DNA of 5,791 nt from a bacterium (GTDB lineage Bacteria > Desulfobacterota > DSWW01), in assembly GCA_030609865.1 (NCBI GenBank), contig JAUWSZ010000203.1, positions 1 to 5,791 on the forward strand, read 5' to 3'. Positions 1 to 5,791 of the stretch are shown one piece after another. Position 1 is the stretch's first letter, and every line of letters begins with the position of its first letter. The position numbers and the translations under genes are program-made. The notes beneath the pieces are model-generated. The model was not told where the DNA came from and ran no database searches. It was given only the letters and a program-made list of their open reading frames with translations.

Positions 1-76
1 CCCGGCCACCCCCCCGTCAGAATGCGCGCCATGGGGGAGAGGGGTGGGCTAATACCTAAAACCTAATACCTAATAG
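1..76 (-). repeat. Dispersed repeat copy: GC-rich hairpin core plus CTAATAC heptamers
   Basis: Positions 1-48 form a GC-rich core in which CCACCCC (6-12) can pair with GGGGTGG (41-47). Four heptamers follow directly: CTAATAC (49-55), CTAAAAC (56-62), CTAATAC (63-69) and CTAATAG (70-76). The reverse complement of 3892-3958 has the same order and partly the same sequence: GCCACCCC, then TCAGnATGC, then ATGGGGG, then GGGCTAATACC. The two are therefore inverted copies of one dispersed element. The element may continue beyond the left edge. I see no coding potential here. Confidence 0.75.
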
Positions 77-94
77 CCAATGAATTCACTGAGT

Positions 95-140
95 GTCCTC
101 GATCTCCCAGGCTCGGTTCGAGGACGAGGACGACGACGAG
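95..140. repeat. Small inverted repeat and GAGGAC/GACGAC triplet-like tract
   Basis: GTCCTCGA (95-102) and TCGAGGAC (118-125) are a perfect 8-bp inverted repeat with a 15-nt loop. The right arm runs into a GAGGAC GAGGAC GACGAC GAG tract at about 120-140. The tract lies in a non-coding gap between two other repeats. Its function is unknown; it may be part of another dispersed intergenic repeat. Confidence 0.5.
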
Positions 141-163
141 CGGTTGTGGGGCAATTACCATGC

Positions 164-370
164 CTAGTGAAGTGACTTGGAAATATCGCTATGTTTCTCT
201 TGCAGATCTCGAGTTGTTCGGTGCTGTCCGGGGTTCCGTCTGAGATTTGCGCCGGGCGACTTCGGGGGAGGGAGAGACGGAGCCCAAGCAAATCGGAGAG
301 GGAGCCCCGGACAGTACCGAACGGCAAGACCCTCCTGAAACATAGCGATATTTCCAAGTCACGCCACTAG
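164..370. repeat. 207-bp near-palindrome with CTAG ends, MITE-like
   Basis: The left arm (164-257) and right arm (282-370) are imperfect reverse complements around a 24-nt centre. The outer part is strong: 172-197 and 337-362 match perfectly over 26 bp. Further in, matching blocks such as TTCGGT, CTGTCCGGGG and GATTTGC are retained, with scattered mismatches and a small length difference. Both ends carry CTAG (164-167 and 367-370), which could be a 4-bp target duplication around a 199-bp element (168-366). There is no room for a transposase, so any movement would need an enzyme in trans. The right CTAG overlaps the TAG stop of rseP. The rseP transcript would run into this hairpin, but no U-tract follows it, so it is not a standard intrinsic terminator. 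Confidence 0.85.
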
Positions 371-1422
371 CCCGCGAGGAGACGAACGAGATCGTTCAGG
401 GTGGCAGATGCCAGAAGCAGAAGAAGCCAGAACAGAGAAGCGTGCATCAGGAGCCTCATAGATCGATCACCAATCGGCCTCTTGAGCACCTTCTGGAGGA
501 AGGTCAGCAGGATCTGTCCGCCGTCCAGGACCGGAAGCGGAAGCAGATTGAAGAAGCAAAGGCTCGCACTGATGAAAGCGAGAAGGTAGACCAATGACGC
601 CGGGCCCGCGGAGGCTGCCTTCGAAGAAAGATGGAACAGGTAGATAGGGCCCACCAATTCGGACGGAGGGACCTTGGCCGTCACGAGCCCGACCAAGGAT
701 TCGGTCAGGAGCCCGGAAAGAAGCCAGAGTTTTTTCACGGATTTCTCGAGTGCCCGAAGTGGCCCCAGCCTAAGCCGGATCATCTGATCCGTCGGAAGGA
801 TCCCGAGGGTCTCCCGCCCCTCCAGAGATACCGACAAGACCCGCGTCATCTCCCGCGCCTCGAATCCCGACCCTTCCCGCCGGCCGGCCCTCTGGACAAC
901 AAGGGTCACCGAACCGCGACCCTCCTTTTCGAGGGCCAGGACCAGCTGGGACCACGTGATGATCCGCCTCCCGTCGACCTGAAGAATCCTGTCCTCAGGC
1001 TCGATCCCGGCGATCGCTTCCGCGCTTCCCGGCTCCACGGCCGCTACCACCGGCTCATGGTCTCGGTAACCGATCACGGAGTAGACGAGCCAGAACAAGA
1101 AAACCACGAAAAGCAGGTTTGCAGCTGGCCCGGCAAAGAAGATGAGCATTCGCTTCCAAGCAGAAACACAATCCATGCAGGACGTACGACTGTCGTGCTG
1201 GTGGCCCTGGGCAAGCTGAACAAACCCGCCGATCGGCACAGCGGCAACGCAATAATCCGTGCCCTTGTACTTGAGCCCGAACAGGCGCGGACCGAGACCG
1301 AGGGAAAAACGCAGGCTCGGGACACGAAAGGCCCTCGCCACCAGCAGGTGCCCTGCCTCATGAACGAGGACGAGCAGATTGACGGCCAGAATTGCCTCAA
1401 GAAGATGGATTAGGTAAGCCAT
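367..1422 (-). CDS. rseP: RIP metalloprotease RseP (site-2 protease, M50 family)
   Basis: This is an inner-membrane zinc metalloprotease of 351 aa. Family members cut membrane-spanning anti-sigma factors after a first site-1 cut and also clear leftover signal peptides. HEAGH at residues 21-25 supplies two zinc-binding His and the catalytic Glu. GPAAN (98-102) lies at the start of the second membrane segment. One PDZ domain spans about 123-180. NLLPLPVLDGG (292-302) contains the LDG motif with the third zinc ligand, Asp300. Membrane segments are visible near 5-30, 92-117, 275-297 and 325-345. E. coli RseP is about 450 aa with two PDZ domains, so this is a compact one-PDZ form, common in other phyla. 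AGAGGGG lies just before the ATG and supports the start. It follows the S30AE-sigma-like gene on the same strand after 225 bp. The usual dxr and cdsA neighbours are absent from the window. Confidence 0.96.
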   Translation of the reverse strand: MAYLIHLLEAILAVNLLVLVHEAGHLLVARAFRVPSLRFSLGLGPRLFGLKYKGTDYCVAAVPIGGFVQLAQGHQHDSRTSCMDCVSAWKRMLIFFAGPAANLLFVVFLFWLVYSVIGYRDHEPVVAAVEPGSAEAIAGIEPEDRILQVDGRRIITWSQLVLALEKEGRGSVTLVVQRAGRREGSGFEAREMTRVLSVSLEGRETLGILPTDQMIRLRLGPLRALEKSVKKLWLLSGLLTESLVGLVTAKVPPSELVGPIYLFHLSSKAASAGPASLVYLLAFISASLCFFNLLPLPVLDGGQILLTFLQKVLKRPIGDRSMRLLMHASLFWLLLLLASATLNDLVRLLAG

Positions 1423-1427
1423 TCCCT

Positions 1428-1449
1428 GCCCCTCTTACGGTTGAGGGGC
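1428..1449 (-). promoter_or_regulatory. Stem-loop covering the rseP ribosome binding site
   Basis: On the minus strand, GCCCCTC (1449-1443) and GAGGGGC (1434-1428) form a perfect 7-bp stem with an 8-nt loop. The second arm is the best Shine-Dalgarno sequence for rseP, five bases before its ATG. RNA that contains the whole stem should hide this site. A short AGGGA remains free next to the start codon. The stem is directly visible; a regulatory role is inferred. Confidence 0.5.
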
Positions 1450-1455
1450 TCAGGT

Positions 1456-1471
1456 AGCAAACTGTGTGCCG
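1456..1471 (-). promoter_or_regulatory. Candidate sigma-54 (-24/-12) promoter of rseP
   Basis: The minus strand reads CGGCAC-ACAGT-TTGCT against the sigma-54 consensus TGGCAC-N5-TTGCW. The invariant GG and GC have the required 10-base spacing. The only mismatch within the conserved blocks is the first base. Counting from the -12 C puts the transcript start near 1445, about 23 nt before the rseP ATG. No enhancer site for a bacterial enhancer-binding protein was recognised. A perfect TTGACA lies at 1507-1512 on the same strand but has no credible -10 partner. Confidence 0.5.
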
Positions 1472-1647
1472 GAGGACCAGCGTGACAGGAGGTTGGCGGT
1501 TGCCCTTGTCAAGAAGAAGCGCAAGGTGCCTTTCTTCCTAGATTTCCCAGGATTACTTCCCTTGGCGGGCAACCGATCTAATGTTGAGAGAGGGAAGAAA
1601 TATTCCTGCCATATCTGCAAACAGGCAAAAACTGCCGGCAGGGCATG

Positions 1648-2676
1648 TCAATCTGTTGACAACAACGTCCTTTTCAGGATCTCCTCACACTTTTGAATGT
1701 CACTGTTTACCTCTTCTTCAGCACGATCCTGCATCCATGCGATTTCGTAAGGCTCGAAGCCCTCCATTCTCTCCAGAAGGAATGCAGCCCTGGCCAGAGA
1801 GCTCGCACCACTCAGTGACTGGAAGATTCCACTCATCTGCTCCTTCTCATCCAAGGCCCGCGCCGGATCCGGAAGGTGAGCATCCGGAATCACATCCCCA
1901 TACAGCAGGACCTCTTCCTCCTGGTAGAATGCCAGGACCCCCTCCCCCAAGTCGCTGACCTCCCATCGCGGATCGTGGCGAGTAATCTCCTCTTCGAGGG
2001 ATATCCCGCTTTCTTCTTTGTCCTTGTAATTGCTGATTTCGTCCCGGATGATCTCGTCGGCCAACCGATACATGGTGGCGTGTGAGAATTCTCCCTCCGG
2101 CTGGGAGCGGAACAGATCATAACCCCGCACGAGAACGTCGTCCACCACCTCGCCCGGCTTCAGGTGGTTCACAGGGATTTCCCCGGCGAGCTGTGAGAAA
2201 CGAATCAGGCGTCTCACATGGCTGTAGAGATCCTGGAGAACAAGCCCGAGGCGAGAGACAAATCGCTCCCGCATCTCCTCTTCATCCACCGCCTCTTTGC
2301 TCCAACCGGACGCACCGCCAACCGCTTCCTGAATCGCCTGGCTCTGTTGCATGCTCTTGGCCCGGAGGTGCTCTTTTCTCACGACGGCTGACTGCACCTT
2401 GATCTGTTCCAGCAACGCCTGCTTCGCTTCTCTGACAAGGGATATCAGGGTGTGCCCCGTTCGCTCCACGATGAGGTTCTTTCCCGGCATTCGGAGGCTC
2501 AGCGTCAGACGATACGCGCTGTCCTTCTGCTGGGCCAGATGTACCCGGAGTCTCTTTTCCTCAGGCCGGAATCGGAACAGGACCTGCTTCAAACGAGGAA
2601 GGTATTCTTCCAGTTCTTTCTCCACGCCTTCCTTGGTTCGGTGGTGAATCCCCGGGGCATTCAGGATAATCTGCAT
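1648..2676 (-). CDS. S30AE (HPF/RaiA-like) domain fused to sigma-70-like regions 2 and 4
   Basis: The product is 342 aa. Residues 1-95 resemble ribosome hibernation factors: MQIILNAPGI as the first strand, a helix, then RLRVHLAQQ and YRLTLSLRMPGKNLIVE as strands, and a final helix LISLVREAKQALLEQI. This matches the beta-alpha-beta-beta-beta-alpha order of HPF/RaiA. A linker (about 96-135) follows. Residues 140-218 read like sigma region 2, with GEVVDDVLVRGYDLF and MYRLADEIIRDEISNYK resembling the ECF patterns 'DLVQEVFLRAY' and 'LYRIARNLAIDELR'. After an acidic spacer of about 60 aa, residues 283-338 read like region 4 (ARAAFLLERMEGFEPYEIAWM, then a second helix). The recognition-helix position is acidic (RAEEEVNSDIQ), so DNA binding is doubtful. 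The reading frame extends upstream to 2790, but AGGAGGAG six bases before the ATG at 2676 sets the start. The domain calls rest on pattern recognition; the S30AE part is the surer one. Confidence 0.8.
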   Translation of the reverse strand: MQIILNAPGIHHRTKEGVEKELEEYLPRLKQVLFRFRPEEKRLRVHLAQQKDSAYRLTLSLRMPGKNLIVERTGHTLISLVREAKQALLEQIKVQSAVVRKEHLRAKSMQQSQAIQEAVGGASGWSKEAVDEEEMRERFVSRLGLVLQDLYSHVRRLIRFSQLAGEIPVNHLKPGEVVDDVLVRGYDLFRSQPEGEFSHATMYRLADEIIRDEISNYKDKEESGISLEEEITRHDPRWEVSDLGEGVLAFYQEEEVLLYGDVIPDAHLPDPARALDEKEQMSGIFQSLSGASSLARAAFLLERMEGFEPYEIAWMQDRAEEEVNSDIQKCEEILKRTLLSTD

Positions 2677-2724
2677 CAGGGTCTCCTCCTTTCTGCACCA
2701 TGTCTGCTGGGGCCGTCTCTTTTC

Positions 2725-2738
2725 GAGATGCCCATCTC
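2725..2738. promoter_or_regulatory. Perfect inverted repeat at the transcript start of the fusion gene
   Basis: GAGATG-CC-CATCTC is a 6-bp perfect inverted repeat lying just downstream of the -10 box (2740-2745), where transcription should begin. Its position suits either a repressor operator or a very short 5' stem. No matching regulator can be named. Confidence 0.35.
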
Positions 2739-2739
2739 C

Positions 2740-2767
2740 ATTATAGAGAAAAGAAGTCGCTAGACAA
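2740..2767 (-). promoter_or_regulatory. Sigma-70-type promoter of the S30AE-sigma-like gene
   Basis: On the minus strand a perfect TATAAT (2740-2745) is preceded by TTGTCT (2762-2767, four of six consensus bases) with a 16-bp spacer. The expected start near 2733 gives a leader of about 57 nt ending in the AGGAGGAG ribosome binding site. This is the best housekeeping-type promoter in the window. Confidence 0.7.
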
Positions 2768-2782
2768 ACAGGTATTTCCGAA

Positions 2783-2827
2783 TGCGGCAAAGCCGCAAGG
2801 GTTCAGGGGTCAGGGGTCAGGGGTCAG
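2783..2827 (+). repeat. Hairpin plus GGTCAGG heptamer array
   Basis: TGCGGC (2783-2788) and GCCGCA (2792-2797) form a 6-bp stem with an AAA loop. Heptamers GTTCAGG, GGTCAGG, GGTCAGG and GGTCAGT follow. The four G-runs (2799-2801, 2806-2809, 2813-2816, 2820-2823) fit a G-quadruplex pattern. The same order of hairpin then heptamers appears in reverse orientation at 4038-3959. It lies just upstream of the promoter of the fusion gene and does not code for protein. Confidence 0.75.
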
Positions 2828-2936
2828 TCCCCGCCTCCCACCTGCCAACATGACCTTCCCTCAACATCTACGCAAGAAACGTGGATCTCTCGACGGAAAA
2901 CTCTAACTGCCGGCCAATTCGGGCGGACGAGGCACG
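2828..2936. other. Unassigned intergenic stretch
   Basis: Between the heptamer array and the ferredoxin terminator I see no ribosome binding site with a credible reading frame, no structured RNA and no clear repeat. Apparent open frames here are short and lack protein-like composition. Confidence 0.4.
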
Positions 2937-2983
2937 AAAAAAAAGAATCCCCGGCAGGCATTGCTCGCCCTCCTCCCGGGGAT
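2937..2983 (-). terminator. Intrinsic terminator downstream of the ferredoxin
   Basis: On the minus strand ATCCCCGG (2983-2976) pairs with CCGGGGAT (2954-2947) around a 21-nt loop. Three bases later a run of eight U (2944-2937) follows. The stem begins 33 bp after the ferredoxin stop codon. It should end the ferredoxin transcript and insulate the promoter of the downstream fusion gene. Confidence 0.85.
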
Positions 2984-3016
2984 CCTCATTTGTCGCGTTG
3001 GAATCAACCGTGGAGA

Positions 3017-3211
3017 CTAGTCCTCCAGGGATATGCACTGAGTCGGACAGCTATCAATGGCCTCCTGAATCAGATCCTCCGGACCTCCGGTCTCCATGAT
3101 GACCTCTGCATAATCCGCCCCATCGTCCATCTTGAATACATCAGGGCAGACTTCCACGCAGGTTCCGCACGCCACGCACTCATCCGCATCGATTACGACC
3201 TTCTGTGCCAT
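3017..3211 (-). CDS. Small 4Fe-4S ferredoxin
   Basis: This is a cytoplasmic electron carrier of 64 aa. CVACGTCVEVCP gives Cys12, Cys15, Cys18 and Cys22 in the CxxCxxCxxxCP pattern, and SCPTQC near the end gives Cys55 and Cys59. By comparison with single-cluster ferredoxins such as D. gigas ferredoxin II, Cys12, Cys15, Cys18 and Cys55 should bind one 4Fe-4S cluster. Cys22 and Cys59 are left over, and there is no second full CxxCxxC motif. The protein is acidic, as expected for a ferredoxin. AAGGAGG (3217-3223), five bases before the ATG, fixes the start. It is a single-gene unit with its own terminator, divergent from the kinase-like gene by 132 bp. Nothing in the window identifies its redox partner. 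Confidence 0.94.
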   Translation of the reverse strand: MAQKVVIDADECVACGTCVEVCPDVFKMDDGADYAEVIMETGGPEDLIQEAIDSCPTQCISLED

Positions 3212-3277
3212 CAGTTCCTCCTTCTTGCGCTTAAGGATAGCTTGGTCAATATCTTTACCTTCTCACGAGCCGAAGCC

Positions 3278-3307
3278 TTGCGCAACGGCGAGAAAAGAAT
3301 CTATATT
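3278..3307 (+). promoter_or_regulatory. Possible promoter of the kinase-like gene
   Basis: TTGCGC (3278-3283) and TATATT (3302-3307) are separated by 18 bp, with the start codon 37 bp further on. The -10 matches five of six consensus bases and the -35 only three. The -35 overlaps the palindrome TTGCGCAA (3278-3285). No clear promoter for the divergent ferredoxin could be picked out in the same 132-bp gap. Confidence 0.35.
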
Positions 3308-3343
3308 AGTACCATATTTCCTGCACTTTGCCAAGGAGTCAAC

Positions 3344-3853
3344 ATGGACCGAGATACGAACGTCGTGCTCATCGGGATGCCCGGGGCGGGAAAGAGCACG
3401 CTCGGGGTTCTCCTTGCCAAGGAGCTCTCCCGTTCCTTCCTGGATACGGACATCTACATTCAGGCCCGGGAAGGCCTCGCACTTCAGTCGATCCTCGAAG
3501 AGCGGGGAGTCGACCACTTCCTCCAGGTCGAGGAATCACATGTCTTGTCTCTGAAACTGGAAAGGCATGTCATCGCAACCGGAGGAAGCATCGTATACAG
3601 TCCCAGGGCCATGGCCCATCTCAAGAACCGGGGCATCGCCGTCCTCCTGGAGCTGTCCCTGCCCCTGCTCGTTGAGAGGATCCAGGACATGGACTCGCGC
3701 GGAATCGCCATGGCCCCGGGCCAGGATCTGCGGAATCTCTACCGAGAGAGAGAACCCCTGTACGATCGGTATGCCGACATCCGCATCTCGTGTGATCACA
3801 AGGGACACGAAGCCGTTCTGCGGGAGATCCTGTCCCGTCTCGACGCATATTAG
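3344..3853 (+). CDS. Shikimate-kinase-family protein with altered substrate-site residues
   Basis: This is a P-loop kinase of 169 aa, close to the usual AroK length. The Walker A motif is GMPGAGKST (11-19). DTD (34-36) matches the Mg2+/substrate Asp motif, R119 sits at the lid position and R136 in REREPLY at the shikimate-carboxylate Arg position. Two family signatures are changed: the FRxxE motif reads FLQVE (59-63), losing the Arg that contacts shikimate, and GGG reads GGS (80-82). The lid RPLL motif reads RGIA. The fold is clear; phosphorylation of shikimate to shikimate 3-phosphate is not assured, and another small alcohol could be the substrate. The frame is open further upstream, but AAGGAG (3333-3338), five bases before ATG 3344, together with the N-terminal motif distances, sets this start. 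No other aromatic-pathway gene is nearby. Low-end alternative: a true AroK with tolerated changes. Confidence 0.87.
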   Translation: MDRDTNVVLIGMPGAGKSTLGVLLAKELSRSFLDTDIYIQAREGLALQSILEERGVDHFLQVEESHVLSLKLERHVIATGGSIVYSPRAMAHLKNRGIAVLLELSLPLLVERIQDMDSRGIAMAPGQDLRNLYREREPLYDRYADIRISCDHKGHEAVLREILSRLDAY

Positions 3854-3867
3854 TGGCGAGTGGCGGG

Positions 3868-3887
3868 AAGGAGCCTCCAAACTCCTT
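3868..3887 (+). terminator. Weak hairpin after the kinase-like gene
   Basis: AAGGAG (3868-3873) and CTCCTT (3882-3887) form a 6-bp stem with an 8-nt loop, 14 bp after the kinase stop codon. Only a very short T-run follows, so termination efficiency is uncertain. Confidence 0.3.
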
Positions 3888-3891
3888 TGGC

Positions 3892-3958
3892 TATTAGGTA
3901 TTAGGTATTAGCCCGCCCCCATCCGCCTCGACGTGCATCCTGATGGGGTGGCGCGGGG
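3892..3958 (+). repeat. Second copy of the core-plus-heptamer repeat, inverted
   Basis: Three heptamers of the TATTAGG type (3892-3912) run into a GC-rich core (about 3911-3958). In the core CCCCATC (just before 3923) can pair with GATGGGG (3942-3948). Its reverse complement matches positions 1-76 in order and in several sequence blocks, so the two copies face each other across about 3.8 kb. It lies between convergent genes. Confidence 0.75.
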
Positions 3959-5673
<1,715 letters not shown>

Positions 5674-5702
5674 TCAAGGGTCTCCGGACTTTTTTCCAGG
5701 GA

Positions 5703-5731
5703 AGAATATCCCTAACCAGGGGGCGCGTCAA
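5703..5731 (-). promoter_or_regulatory. Likely pyrG promoter
   Basis: On the minus strand TTGACG (5726-5731, five of six consensus bases) and TATTCT (5703-5708, four of six) are 17 bp apart. Transcription would start near 5696, giving a leader of about 47 nt. AGGGA and TCCCT flank the -10 box as a short inverted repeat. I see no attenuator or pyrimidine-sensing leader. Confidence 0.5.
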
Positions 5732-5742
5732 TCAAATGGAAC

Positions 5743-5772
5743 AGGGGTCAGGGATCAGGGACCAGGGGTCAG
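5743..5772 (-). repeat. CCTGAYC heptamer array upstream of pyrG
   Basis: Read on the minus strand this is CTGACC followed by CCTGGTC, CCTGATC, CCTGACC and CCTGTTC, in phase with the CCTNNNN arrays seen elsewhere in the window. On the plus strand its G-runs (5744-5747, 5751-5753, 5758-5760, 5765-5768) fit a G-quadruplex pattern. It ends about 12 bp upstream of the pyrG -35 box. The stretch from here to the window edge shows nothing further. Confidence 0.7.
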
Positions 5773-5791
5773 CCATGCCCGCAAGGTTACA

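Noticed and set aside
70..357. 95-codon open frame on the minus strand
   Set aside because: It lies across the long inverted repeat and the CTAATAC tract, has no ribosome site, and its translation has Arg/Pro/Ser-rich composition typical of non-coding GC-rich DNA.
631..1413. 260-codon open frame on the plus strand
   Set aside because: It is antisense to rseP, whose motifs and start are clear. The translation is rich in Arg, Pro, Gln and His with no domain pattern.
1507..1512. Perfect TTGACA on the minus strand upstream of rseP as a sigma-70 promoter
   Set aside because: No -10-like hexamer lies at 16-18 bp spacing.
1632..1641. CTGCCGGCAG palindrome just after the fusion gene as an intrinsic terminator
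   Set aside because: Only a short T-run follows, and the palindrome leaves at most a 3-bp stem once a loop is allowed.
2677..2790. 38-codon upstream extension of the S30AE-sigma-like gene
   Set aside because: The extension crosses the TATAAT promoter. A strong AGGAGGAG sits before the internal ATG at 2676, and S30AE proteins begin at the MQI strand.
2990..3343. 118-codon upstream extension of the kinase-like gene
   Set aside because: It overlaps the divergent ferredoxin gene. The Walker A motif is at the normal distance from the ATG at 3344, which has a good ribosome site.

Overview
This is a bacterial chromosome segment that is fairly GC-rich and has long intergenic gaps filled with repeats. 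It carries five protein genes. Three things point to Desulfobacterota (former Deltaproteobacteria) or a close relative: a single-cluster ferredoxin resembling the Desulfovibrio gigas type, a compact one-PDZ RseP, and degenerate heptamer repeats between genes. The assignment is an inference, made without any database search.

Layout from left to right. Positions 1-366 hold no gene. They contain a GC-rich hairpin core followed by CTAATAC heptamers (1-76), and a 207-bp near-palindrome with 26-bp perfect arms (164-370) that looks like a MITE and ends on the stop codon of the next gene. Next, on the minus strand, come rseP (site-2 protease, 367-1422) and, upstream of it, a gene of 342 codons (1648-2676). 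The product of that gene joins an N-terminal S30AE (HPF/RaiA-like) ribosome-hibernation domain to what reads as sigma-70 region 2-like and region 4-like domains. A strong sigma-70-type promoter precedes the fusion gene. A sigma-54-type promoter match and an SD-covering hairpin lie just before rseP. A 64-aa ferredoxin (3017-3211, minus) with a good intrinsic terminator is divergent from a shikimate-kinase-fold gene (3344-3853, plus). The intergenic region 3854-4038 is a composite repeat. CTP synthase pyrG (4039-5649, minus) reads toward that repeat and takes its stop codon from it. The right edge (5743-5772) has another heptamer array upstream of pyrG.

How the parts relate. PyrG and the ferredoxin are housekeeping proteins. 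The most unusual gene is the S30AE-sigma-like fusion next to RseP, the protease family that frees sigma factors by cutting membrane anti-sigma factors. The putative recognition helix of the sigma-like part is acidic. It could therefore be a sigma mimic (compare PhyR in the alphaproteobacterial general stress response) rather than a working sigma factor, which would link ribosome hibernation to transcription control. This is a hypothesis; no anti-sigma gene is visible in the window. The kinase-like protein has lost the Arg of the FRxxE motif and one Gly of the GGG motif, so its substrate may not be shikimate.
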